Source of the DNA: Dorea_D sp963559605
Lineage (GTDB): Bacteria; Bacillota; Clostridia; Lachnospirales; Lachnospiraceae
NCBI GenBank assembly: GCA_963559605.1
Contig: CAUWLL010000008.1
Location: 1 to 64,000 of the forward strand
Length of the DNA stretch: 64,000 nt
Reading direction: 5' to 3'
In this document: one piece after another, positions 28,018 through 36,140 of the stretch
Layout of the letters: every line of letters begins with the position of its first letter
Numbering within the stretch: the first letter of the stretch is position 1
The notes under the pieces: model-generated
Database searches by the model: none
What the model saw: the letters and a program-made list of their open reading frames with translations, nothing else
Told to the model about the DNA's origin: nothing
Program-made: the position numbers and the translations under genes

Positions 28018-29502
28018 TTACATATATTGCATCGCCATCGTCATAATAGCATCCTGACTGAACTCTTCTTTACTAATCTCTCCGCTGATTCTGTGGTTAC
28101 TAAGAACTATGATTCTGTCTGACATCCCCATTGCCTCAGGCATTTCTGAAGAGATCATAATAATCGCTTTACCTCTTGCAACAAACTCGTTCATAAGTTT
28201 ATAAATCTCAGCTTTAGCCCCCACATCAATTCCTCGAGTCGGCTCGTCTAATATAATAATGTCAGGGTCTTTTAACATCCATTTTGCAAGAACTACTTTC
28301 TGCTGATTTCCACCGGACAAGTTTTTTACCGCAAGTTTTGAACTTGACATTTTCACTTTCAATTCTGAAAGAATCTGATCCGTTCGACCTTTTTCTTCTG
28401 CTGACTTAATAAACACTTTATTACTCAGTTCTTTCATAGACGGAAGTGTTGTATTCTGTGCAATACTCATAGGCAAAACAAGCCCTTCACCTTTTCTGTC
28501 CTCTGTTACATATGCAATACCGTGATTAATGGCATCTATAGGTTTTTTAAGCTCTACTTTCTTACCTTTTAAAAACACTTCTCCACTTTCCGCTTTTGTA
28601 ATACCAAACAATGCCTGCATCGTCTCCGTCCGTCCCGCACCCACAAGTCCTACCAGACCAAGTATCTCTCCCCGGCGTAATGTAAAGCTGATATTTTCGA
28701 ACTCTCCTCGCCTTGTAAGTCCTCTCAACTCCAAAATGGGCTCTCCTATCTCAGGCTCTCTCTTCGGATATTGCTCCGTGAGTTCTCTTCCTACCATCGC
28801 TTTTACCACCATATCATTTGTTGTGTCCTTAGTATCCCATGTCACAATCCCCTCTCCATCTCGTAAAATGGTAATCTTGTCTGTAATAGTATATACTTCA
28901 TCCATCTTATGAGAAATATATACAATACCCGTGCCCCTTTTCTGAAGATCTCGAATAATGTTATATAAATTCGCAACTTCCCTGTCTGTAATGGAAGAGG
29001 TCGGCTCATCCATAATCAGGATTCTGGCATTTTGAGACACTGCTTTTGCAATTTCCACTAACTGCTGATCCGCCACGCGAAGGCTTCCCATCTTAGTCTT
29101 TGGATTCAAATCAATATGTAATGCACTTAATAACTCTTCTGTCTGCCTATACATCTGCCGGTAATCTATCAATCCATGTTTTACCGGTTCTCTTCCAAGA
29201 AAAATATTCTCTGCAACCGACATCTCTGTTACAGGTGACAATTCCTGATGGATCATGGCAATTCCCATCTTCTGTGCCACAGCCGGAGAATCAATCTCCA
29301 CTGATTCTCCTTCAATCTTTATCACACCGCCGTCCCGTTTATGAATCCCTACCAATATATTCATAAGCGTCGATTTTCCAGCACCGTTTTCTCCCATCAG
29401 TGCATGCACCGAACCTGCCTCAAGGGAAAAGTCAACTGCGTGAAGAACCTTATTTCCATAAAAACTCTTTTGAATCCCTTTCATCTCCAACAACAAGTTC
29501 AT
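28018..29502 (-). CDS. RbsA-like sugar ABC transporter ATPase
   Basis: A 494-residue double ATPase. The first half has intact Walker A (GENGAGKST), signature region and Walker B (LIMDEPTSS). The second half has the degenerate P-loop normal for RbsA (GLVGAGRTET) with an intact signature (LSGGNQQKVVLAKW) and Walker B (IILDEPTRGID). The ATG at 29502 follows GGGAGG and is chosen over one 48 bases upstream, giving the usual family length. It is the first gene of the transporter operon and contrasts sharply with the motif-less relative encoded next to it at 29699. Confidence 0.95.
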   Translation of the reverse strand: MNLLLEMKGIQKSFYGNKVLHAVDFSLEAGSVHALMGENGAGKSTLMNILVGIHKRDGGVIKIEGESVEIDSPAVAQKMGIAMIHQELSPVTEMSVAENIFLGREPVKHGLIDYRQMYRQTEELLSALHIDLNPKTKMGSLRVADQQLVEIAKAVSQNARILIMDEPTSSITDREVANLYNIIRDLQKRGTGIVYISHKMDEVYTITDKITILRDGEGIVTWDTKDTTNDMVVKAMVGRELTEQYPKREPEIGEPILELRGLTRRGEFENISFTLRRGEILGLVGLVGAGRTETMQALFGITKAESGEVFLKGKKVELKKPIDAINHGIAYVTEDRKGEGLVLPMSIAQNTTLPSMKELSNKVFIKSAEEKGRTDQILSELKVKMSSSKLAVKNLSGGNQQKVVLAKWMLKDPDIIILDEPTRGIDVGAKAEIYKLMNEFVARGKAIIMISSEMPEAMGMSDRIIVLSNHRISGEISKEEFSQDAIMTMAMQYM

Positions 29503-29534
29503 GTCCTTCACCTCCCGTTTTTTATTGTAAACCA

Positions 29535-29563
29535 ATAGTATCATGTACAAATAATGACAGAAA
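29535..29563 (-). promoter_or_regulatory. Promoter of the RbsACB-SDR-DhaKL operon
   Basis: Minus strand TTTCTG, a 17-base spacer and TACTAT. The -35 is poor, as expected for an activator-dependent promoter, and it abuts one of two C-tracts that could bind an AraC-type regulator. Confidence 0.55.
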
Positions 29564-29590
29564 GGGGGGAATCTTCCTCTTGATGGGGGG
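29564..29590 (-). promoter_or_regulatory. Two CCCCCC boxes 21 bases apart
   Basis: Two runs of six C (minus strand) at 29564-29569 and 29585-29590 start exactly 21 bases apart, two helical turns, immediately upstream of the -35 box. AraC-family activators, including YesN-type response regulators, often use direct repeats with this spacing and position. Confidence 0.5.
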
Positions 29591-29698
29591 TATTTTTACA
29601 TTTTTTATATTTTTCCGCAAAAAAACACCATTTTCTTGTTTATTTTGCCCACTTCCAATGAGACCATACAAGTAAATGATGTTTTATTCTGCATATTT

Positions 29699-31138
29699 TC
29701 AGACTATCTGACCGCCATTACCAACAATAATTCTATTAAATTCCTCTCTGTCAAACATTTTTTTACTCTGATTTTTTCCAAACAGCAAGATACGGTCTGC
29801 CATCCCCACTCCTTCCAACAAATCAAGCGTGATAATCACCACCGCAATCCCTTTCGAAAGATACTTTTTGAAAAAACCATTCGTAAACTGCCTCGTCTTC
29901 ATATCTACATTCCGATACGGAAAAAAACAGAACACAATTTCCGGATTTTGGAGCATGACCTTGTAATAAATCAGTTCGTATTTGTCCTTTAGCGACAATT
30001 CTTTTACCTTTCCATTTATCTCTTTTCCAGAAACTTCTTTTGCTATACTTTTCCTCTTATTCCTACTCCACCAGAGACTCCCTATTCTGTGATCCAGGTG
30101 CAAACACAGATTATCTTCATAGGTCATCTCCTGAAACAACATAGTCTCTACAGGATTTTCCGGAATAATAGCTATCTTTCTCTTCCCGTTTCTATTCCCC
30201 TTACTCTCCCACCAGATTTGTCCGCTCTGCGGTTTATCCCCCGATAAAACTGCAATAAAATCTCCCCAGTCAAAATTATTGTAGTCATGGATAAGCAAAC
30301 ATTCTCCTTTCTCCACATCAAAACTCAGATTCTCAATACTATTAAACCACAAATTCTCACAACAAAATACTTTCTGCCCCTCTTCCCTCGTACCTGATTC
30401 ATTTTCCGCCAAAAGCTGATACGGGAAAAAGTAATGTTTTTCTAAATTCTCTTTAATCTTATCTCGTTCCAGCACCTTTAATATTCTTCCACGAGACATA
30501 ACCGAAACCCGATCACAGAACCGCTCAAGCTCTTCTGTTCTGGTACTGATATAAATAAACGAAAGTCCTTGGTTCACATAATATCTAATAACTTTTTCAA
30601 ACTTTTCCATATCTTCCGGGTTTAGAGATGAGCCTATATCCTGCAAAATAATTATATCTGCTTTTCCTACTGCCGCTTTAATAATTTCAACTATATACTT
30701 TTCAAAATCCGTCAATTCCTTGACCTTTTTCTTTATATTGATTTTTATGCCGATTTCTCGAACCAATCTGTAGAGTTGTTTTTGAATCAGAGAATCATTA
30801 ATAAAAAACCCCCGGTAGCTCCCGCGAATCAAAAATACATTATCCGCCGCCGGGAGACTGTGTATCAGATTCTCATCTTTAAAAATGGAATATACATTGT
30901 TATTTGCTCTGGGACGAACTGCATACGTATTAACAAGCTTCTCTCTGATATAAACACGGCCATACAAAAGCTGCCGATTGTTCTGCACACAATCTACAAA
31001 CTCCTCAAGTCCGTATGAATCCAGCGGAACAAGTCCCATGACTTCTCCCTCAAATAATTGAAAATTAAAATTATTCAACAGCTTATGCCCCTGCACTGTA
31101 CAGGTCACACGCTCCATTCGCAAAATTTCCCGTCTCAC
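29699..31138 (-). CDS. Degenerate ABC-ATPase-like protein without nucleotide-binding motifs
   Basis: A 479-residue protein that follows the two-domain plan of RbsA-type sugar ATPases but appears unable to bind or split ATP. In domain 1 the P-loop position reads VPLDSYGLEEF (36-46), the signature reads ELTDFEKYIVEI (141-152), Walker B has Gln-Asp instead of Asp-Glu (ILQD, 164-167) and the switch His is Thr 199. In domain 2 the P-loop position reads IHDYNNFDWGDF (283-294), the signature ELSLKDKYEL (380-389) and Walker B CFFPY. Secondary-structure landmarks such as YIS...RVSVMSRGRIL and MADRILLF remain. It lies two bases after a sensor kinase gene and about 200 bases before a real RbsA gene. The role is unknown; a sensing or adaptor function in signalling is my inference. 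Confidence 0.8.
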   Translation of the reverse strand: MRREILRMERVTCTVQGHKLLNNFNFQLFEGEVMGLVPLDSYGLEEFVDCVQNNRQLLYGRVYIREKLVNTYAVRPRANNNVYSIFKDENLIHSLPAADNVFLIRGSYRGFFINDSLIQKQLYRLVREIGIKINIKKKVKELTDFEKYIVEIIKAAVGKADIIILQDIGSSLNPEDMEKFEKVIRYYVNQGLSFIYISTRTEELERFCDRVSVMSRGRILKVLERDKIKENLEKHYFFPYQLLAENESGTREEGQKVFCCENLWFNSIENLSFDVEKGECLLIHDYNNFDWGDFIAVLSGDKPQSGQIWWESKGNRNGKRKIAIIPENPVETMLFQEMTYEDNLCLHLDHRIGSLWWSRNKRKSIAKEVSGKEINGKVKELSLKDKYELIYYKVMLQNPEIVFCFFPYRNVDMKTRQFTNGFFKKYLSKGIAVVIITLDLLEGVGMADRILLFGKNQSKKMFDREEFNRIIVGNGGQIV

Positions 31139-31139
31139 G

Positions 31140-32171
31140 TTATCCCTTCAAATCCTTTATCTGTCTCTCGCTTGTAATAAGCGGAAGTGTTATCACCGTA
31201 TCTGTTCCTACATTAGGCGTACTGTATACAGTCATTCCGTATTCCTCTCCAAAAATCAAATGAATACGGTTATTTACGTTAGCAATCGCAATACCGCCTT
31301 TTTCTTTTGACAATTGAATACTTTCAAATACCGGTTCATTCAACTGATGATTCAGCTTCTCCAATGCTTCCGGCTGCATTCCCACACCATCGTCATTTAT
31401 TTCAATAATCAGCCTTTTTTCTGTACATTTCAAAGAAATATGAACAGTCCCACTGCCTACTTTTCTTTCAATACCATGAATAATACTGTTCTCCACCACC
31501 GGCTGTATCGTCAGTTTAGGAAGCTGACAACGAAGAAGAAAGGCATCTTCTTTATCGTATTCAATTTCCAAATTCACTCTATCCTCAAATCGATGCTTTT
31601 GAATCAGAAAATATACCTTGGTATTCTCCAATTCTTCCTCTAGTGTCACCAAATTTTCCACCTTGCTAATCGTATAGCGGAAAAATGTAGCCAGCGCCTC
31701 CGTCATTTCCGCGACTGCATTATTTCCTTCCAACATTGCCTCACTCCGAATACTATCCAACGTATTATACAAAAAATGTGGATTAATCTGATTTTGGAGC
31801 GCCAGATATTGAGCCTGTCTTTTATTGGCATTCAAAAGTTGATCAGACTCTAAAAGGCGCACAAGAATCTTGGTAAGCTCCTCCACTCCCGGAGACAACA
31901 TACAGCTTTCCTCTTTAAGCGCTGCACTGGTATATCCCATCAAAAATAAACTCAAATATTTATCTATTCTCAGATATGCTTTAAAAATTGCAAAGTAAAA
32001 AAAGAAAAAGAATAAAAATAAAATTCCTGTACAGAGCACTGCCGTTCCCACATGTATTTTATATTTGAATACATAAATCCAAAGCGCTAATATGCCGACC
32101 AACAAAAAAATCCCTATTCCCAAACAAAGCACATATATTCTATAACTTAAATACCGCCATTTTCCTCTCAT
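31140..32171 (-). CDS. YesM/LytS-type sensor kinase lacking an extracellular sensor domain
   Basis: A 343-residue kinase. Two membrane helices (about residues 9-31 and 38-60) are joined by fewer than ten residues, so no ligand-binding domain lies outside the cell. The phospho-acceptor box QNQINPHFLYNTLDS is near residue 132. The ATP domain has PVVENSIIHGI, INDDGVGM and GGIAIANVNNRI. YesM proteins normally carry a large extracellular region. This one must sense through the membrane or through a partner; the pseudo-ATPase encoded two bases downstream and the RbsABC importer are the candidates. The partner regulator gene is 12 bases upstream. Confidence 0.92.
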   Translation of the reverse strand: MRGKWRYLSYRIYVLCLGIGIFLLVGILALWIYVFKYKIHVGTAVLCTGILFLFFFFFYFAIFKAYLRIDKYLSLFLMGYTSAALKEESCMLSPGVEELTKILVRLLESDQLLNANKRQAQYLALQNQINPHFLYNTLDSIRSEAMLEGNNAVAEMTEALATFFRYTISKVENLVTLEEELENTKVYFLIQKHRFEDRVNLEIEYDKEDAFLLRCQLPKLTIQPVVENSIIHGIERKVGSGTVHISLKCTEKRLIIEINDDGVGMQPEALEKLNHQLNEPVFESIQLSKEKGGIAIANVNNRIHLIFGEEYGMTVYSTPNVGTDTVITLPLITSERQIKDLKG

Positions 32172-32183
32172 CTTCTTTACTTC

Positions 32184-33773
32184 CTACCCATATAGTTTTC
32201 TATACTCTCCAGGCTTAATTCCTGTATACTTTTTAAACAGTGTTGTAAAATGCTTTAAGTCTGAATATCCTACTTTTCGACATATATCCTTTATATTCTC
32301 ATTCGTTCCTTTCAAAAGTTCTTTTGCTTTCTCCATACGAAGCTGAATGAGGTAATCCGAAAATCCTATTCCCATTTCTTTTTTGATAAGTCCGCTAAAA
32401 TATGCAGGACTAAATCCCACCATTCCTGCGACCTCTTCCAGACTTATTCCTTCCATATAATGATTCTGTATATACTGCTTTGCAATACGAATGGGTCTTC
32501 TCCCATCCTCTTTCTGTACCTGAATATTCTTTTTCACAATATTCTTCATACATTCTGCAAGAACGTCAAAAAGTTCGTTCAAATTATGACATAACTCACA
32601 TCGCTCAGAACAGCCAAGAATTTCTTCATTATCATTCCCCCCTTTCGTCATCGCATGAACACCTAAGGCAACAACTATATTAATGTAATCCCTTCCAAGA
32701 ACATCCCTCTCTGTCTCTAATTCCTTTTTTAGACGCTCTACACATTCTACAATTAACTGTTCGTCACAGAAATCCAAAACCCTTTCAAATTCATTATTAA
32801 ATCTGGCAATCAAAAGCGACCAATCTCTTTCGCCCTCCCTCACCGGCATCTCAAGAAGTTTCTCACATCCTTCCAGCACCGCCTCTTTCAAACCTTCCTG
32901 TGCGCTTTCCAATGAATCCCACAACTCTACCGGAGTTTTTACTTTCTTTCCAAGCGCTGCCGAAAATGTTATCTTCCACCTCTCGAACCTTTTCACGGAC
33001 AACTTATTAATAATGACACGCACAGCCTTTCTAAACTCCGCTTCTCTCTCTTCCAAATAATTACAAAGCACGTAACATTTGTTTCCCACAATACATATCT
33101 CATAATCATTACAAATATCGGCCAGTTCTCTTTGTATAACCACCTCAAATCCATCAATCGTTTTCCGCAATGCTTTTTTGTCGTACTTACGCATACTGTA
33201 ATGTAAACGAAGCATAAAAAATTGAAAATATCCAGGAACAAACCGATAATAATATTGCTTGTTAATGCTTTCAACCTCCGCCCCTGCTACAAATGAAACT
33301 GACATTGGAAGATCAAAAATTAAATCACTCCTTTTTTTCACATTCTCATCTTCTATGTATTCATATAGTTTTTTATCTGCTGCAATTAATTTCCTTTCCT
33401 TTTCAATACTTTTCTTTGCCTGTTGTAACGCTTCTTCTAACTCTGCTTTTTTAATCGGTTTCAATAAATACCCGCTGACTCCGTGAGTTATAGCCGCTTT
33501 AGCATATGAAAAATCAGCATAACCACTCACAATAATAACTTCCATTGGCAACTTCATCTCTCGTGCTTTTTCGATAACTTCGATTCCATCACAACCAGGC
33601 ATCCGAATATCCACAATGAGAATATCCGGTTTTTTCTCTCGTATCATCTCAATTGTACCGGGGCCGTCATGAACAAATCCGATGATTTCCATGCCAAAAC
33701 TTTCCCAGTCGCAAATCATCTCTATAAGCCTGCACAGTTTTTTCTCATCATCCGCAATCAATACTTTTATCAT
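32184..33773 (-). CDS. YesN-type response regulator, AraC output
   Basis: A 529-residue regulator. The receiver domain has ADDE, the phospho-Asp in LIVDIRMPGCDG near residue 55 and Lys in LLKPIKK. A middle region of about 290 residues is followed by AraC helix-turn-helix motifs (ISLEEVAGMVGFSPAYFSGL and ICRKVGYSDLKHFTTLFKK). The start has AGAGGG upstream. First gene of a three-gene unit with the short kinase and the pseudo-ATPase; the likely target is the RbsACB promoter with its two C-boxes. A -10-like TATAAT lies at 33829-33834 without a good -35. Confidence 0.95.
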   Translation of the reverse strand: MIKVLIADDEKKLCRLIEMICDWESFGMEIIGFVHDGPGTIEMIREKKPDILIVDIRMPGCDGIEVIEKAREMKLPMEVIIVSGYADFSYAKAAITHGVSGYLLKPIKKAELEEALQQAKKSIEKERKLIAADKKLYEYIEDENVKKRSDLIFDLPMSVSFVAGAEVESINKQYYYRFVPGYFQFFMLRLHYSMRKYDKKALRKTIDGFEVVIQRELADICNDYEICIVGNKCYVLCNYLEEREAEFRKAVRVIINKLSVKRFERWKITFSAALGKKVKTPVELWDSLESAQEGLKEAVLEGCEKLLEMPVREGERDWSLLIARFNNEFERVLDFCDEQLIVECVERLKKELETERDVLGRDYINIVVALGVHAMTKGGNDNEEILGCSERCELCHNLNELFDVLAECMKNIVKKNIQVQKEDGRRPIRIAKQYIQNHYMEGISLEEVAGMVGFSPAYFSGLIKKEMGIGFSDYLIQLRMEKAKELLKGTNENIKDICRKVGYSDLKHFTTLFKKYTGIKPGEYRKLYG

Positions 33774-34006
33774 TTTAGCCCTCTCTTTTTCCGTTTCTTC
33801 CTACAAATAAAACAATAGTAACTTTTTTATTATAGCAGAGACTAAAAGATAAGGAAATCCCTGTTTGAACCGTCTCTCCCGATAAATTTTTCGTAAATTT
33901 TATTTAATTTCTACCAAATTGGATATACTTATTTTTAGCTATGGCATATATTATAACAGACGCCAAACACACTTTTATCTTTTCCAAAAAATATTTTTAT
34001 AAATTT

Positions 34007-34047
34007 AAAAGACACTGACACGAGTAAACTCGCGCAGTGTCTTTTTT
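34007..34047 (-). terminator. Terminator after rplL
   Basis: AAAAGACACTG and CAGTGTCTTTT arms with an inner CGAG/CTCG stem, about 25 bases after the rplL stop, with T-rich sequence on either side. It ends rplJL and shields the accessory block that follows where rpoB would normally be. Confidence 0.85.
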
Positions 34048-34069
34048 ATGCTCAGTCTGCTTATCAAGA

Positions 34070-34462
34070 CTATTTAAGCTCAACCTGTGCTCCCTCAGCC
34101 TCAAGTTTAGCTTTGATTTCCTCAGCCTCAGCTTTAGAAGCGCCCTCTTTGATTACCTTCGGAGCTCCGTCAACTACTTCTTTAGCTTCTTTTAATCCAA
34201 GTCCTGTGATCTCACGAACAACTTTGATTACTTTAACTTTAGATGCACCTGCAGATACTAACTCTACATTGAACTCATCTTTCTCTTCTGCTGCGCTTGC
34301 TGCCTCTCCGCCTGCTGCTGCAACTACAACACCTGCCGCTGCAGAAACACCAAACTCTTCTTCACAAGCTTTTACTAATTCGTTTAATTCTAATACTGAT
34401 AACTCTTTGATTGCATCAATAAACTCAGCTACTGTTAATTTTGCCATTTTATTTTCCTCCAT
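34070..34462 (-). CDS. rplL: 50S ribosomal protein L7/L12
   Basis: A 130-residue L7/L12: N-terminal dimer domain (LTVAEFIDAIKELSVLELNELV), an Ala/Gly-rich hinge, then the factor-binding C-terminal domain (KVKVIKVVREITGLGLKEAKEVV). It forms the stalk with L10 and recruits translation factors. It is 22 bases after rplJ. In most bacteria rpoB follows; here a terminator does. Confidence 0.98.
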   Translation of the reverse strand: MEENKMAKLTVAEFIDAIKELSVLELNELVKACEEEFGVSAAAGVVVAAAGGEAASAAEEKDEFNVELVSAGASKVKVIKVVREITGLGLKEAKEVVDGAPKVIKEGASKAEAEEIKAKLEAEGAQVELK

Positions 34463-34484
34463 TTTTATATTTTCTTTTTAATCC

Positions 34485-35060
34485 TTACGCCTCTGTTGTT
34501 GCTTCTTCTGCCGGAGCTTCAACCGGAGCCTCTTCTACTGCAGCTTCTTCTGCCGGAGCTGCTTCGCAGTTCTCTGCGCCTCCCTGCTCTGCAATCTGAT
34601 TAAGAACACGAGCAAGATTTGTAATCGGTGACTGTAAGCTTCCAAGTAATTTGGACAGTAATTCTTCTCTTGAAGGAACTTTTGCAAGCTCTCCCAACGC
34701 CGCCGCATCATACACTTCGCCTTCAACCACACCTGCTTTTAACTCAAGAGCTTTCGCATCTTTCGCAAATTTGCAAAGAATTCTTGCCGGAGCTGTAGCG
34801 TCATCTTTAGAAATAGCAATAGCGCTTGGTCCTTCCAGATGCTCGTCTAAACCGGCAAACTCTGTTCCTTCAAAAGCTCTTTTCATCATTGTGTTTTTAC
34901 AAACTTTGTAGATGATCCCTGCTTCTCTTAACTGTTTACGAAGAGCTGTGTCTTGCGCAACTGTAAGTCCGCGGTAGTCAACTAACACAACGCTTGCTGC
35001 GCCGTTCACATCATCTGCAATTGCCTGTACGATAGGTTGTTTTAATTCAACTTTTGCCAC
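34485..35060 (-). CDS. rplJ: 50S ribosomal protein L10
   Basis: A 191-residue L10 with the rRNA-binding N-terminal domain (VVLVDYRGLTVAQDTALRKQLR) and the L12-binding helix around residues 140-160. The last 30 or so residues are an Ala/Glu-rich tail beyond the usual end. It starts with GTG behind AAGGAGG. Upstream is a 160-base L10 leader and a good promoter, so rplJL is autonomous. Confidence 0.98.
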   Translation of the reverse strand: MAKVELKQPIVQAIADDVNGAASVVLVDYRGLTVAQDTALRKQLREAGIIYKVCKNTMMKRAFEGTEFAGLDEHLEGPSAIAISKDDATAPARILCKFAKDAKALELKAGVVEGEVYDAAALGELAKVPSREELLSKLLGSLQSPITNLARVLNQIAEQGGAENCEAAPAEEAAVEEAPVEAPAEEATTEA

Positions 35061-35085
35061 GAGTGGTATACCTCCTTATTAGATT

Positions 35086-35249
35086 TTTGGTATTCGCACC
35101 GCCGAATAGATATAAAAAATACCTCTGCGCACAAAGACACAGAGGTTTATAAATTCATACTCATAGTATCAAATCTATCCTTCCTCGGTAGGCGTTTTTG
35201 TACTTACGCTTTTTCAAGCACCTACTGTCTTCGGCAGTTACTTTGACAC
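35086..35249 (-). ncRNA. L10(L12)4 leader of rplJL, with attenuator hairpin
   Basis: The minus-strand leader has the conserved L10-leader segments CTGCCGAAGACAGTAGGTGC and GCCTACCGAGGAAGG, which fold into the kink-turn-like structure bound by the L10-L12 complex. Behind it, ACCTCTG and CAGAGGT arms (35121-35146) followed by ATTTTTT form a terminator-like hairpin about 60 bases ahead of rplJ. This suggests that excess L10 lowers transcription through the leader. Confidence 0.85.
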
Positions 35250-35278
35250 AATAACACAATTTTTATTGTTTGTCAATG
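35250..35278 (-). promoter_or_regulatory. Sigma-A promoter of rplJL
   Basis: Minus strand TTGACA, a 17-base spacer and TATTGT, directly ahead of the L10 leader. Confidence 0.8.
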
Positions 35279-35327
35279 GTTTTTTTATTTTCTGTTTTCC
35301 TTTCTGTTTTCCTTCTATAAAACACTA

Positions 35328-36113
35328 TCAAAAAGAACCATTTAGCATCCCCGTTAAACCAAAATCCTCTTCCAGATTCCATTCTAACATTTCCGCCACA
35401 GGCGGGGCTTCATACATTCCCTTTCTGCTAAAATTCCACCCCGCCTTTTCCTTGAGTTCTAACAAATATTCCGCATGCTTCAACGCAGTGATCATCGTAT
35501 CAAGAATCGGCACCTGAAACTCTTCTTGAAGTTCTTTGTAAAACCCAAATTGCATACTACATCCGAGAATAACAACCTCCGCCTTATCTTCTTCAATCGC
35601 CTTCGTTATCTCTCGTTTTATATTCGCAATCGTTTCTTTTTCGTCTTTATGAAAGTCCAGCACCCCCATTCCAAGACTCCTAAAAGAAGCCAGCTTTTTT
35701 TCCAGTCCGTATTTGCATACATTCTCTTTCATCTGCGGAATCCACTTATCTCTCCCGACGATCACAGAGAATCTATCCCCCAAAACAGACGCCAAATGCA
35801 TACTGGATTCTCCCGGTGCAGTAACTATCATATCTCCACTGATTTCTCGCGCCGAATATAAGAACGGGTCGTCAAAACAGCTGATGATAACCGCATCAAA
35901 CCGTTCCCTCTTTGCCCGGAGTATTTCTTTTAGCATTTCTCCGCCTGCCAGAGCTTGATAATATTGATATTCCAGATGCTTAGGGCCTTTTTCTATATTC
36001 CGAACTTCAATCTCGGTATTCGAATCCTTATACCCTTCCAGATACTTTTTAATCGTCTCATTCAAATTACCATATGCCACTGATTTCAAAAATAATATTT
36101 TTCTTTTTACCAT
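35328..36113 (-). CDS. Aspartate/glutamate (hydantoin) racemase family protein
   Basis: A 261-residue protein of the Asp/Glu racemase superfamily. The two catalytic-type Cys are present, in IISCFDDPF (near residue 80) and VILGCSMQFGF (near residue 178). The DDPF after the first Cys is typical of the hydantoin-racemase-like branch. The ATG at 36113 is behind AGGGG; a GTG 18 bases upstream is unlikely. It is the last gene of a peptide/amide catabolic operon, 27 bases after the M29-like gene. Substrate unknown: an amino acid, hydantoin or a dicarboxylate such as maleate are all possible in this superfamily. Confidence 0.82.
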   Translation of the reverse strand: MVKRKILFLKSVAYGNLNETIKKYLEGYKDSNTEIEVRNIEKGPKHLEYQYYQALAGGEMLKEILRAKRERFDAVIISCFDDPFLYSAREISGDMIVTAPGESSMHLASVLGDRFSVIVGRDKWIPQMKENVCKYGLEKKLASFRSLGMGVLDFHKDEKETIANIKREITKAIEEDKAEVVILGCSMQFGFYKELQEEFQVPILDTMITALKHAEYLLELKEKAGWNFSRKGMYEAPPVAEMLEWNLEEDFGLTGMLNGSF

Positions 36114-36140
36114 AAAATACCCCTGTCGCACCTAATATGT

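Noticed and set aside
33829..33857. Promoter for the second two-component operon
   Set aside because: A good TATAAT is present but the -35 (TTTCCT) is too poor to call; noted only in the gene entry.
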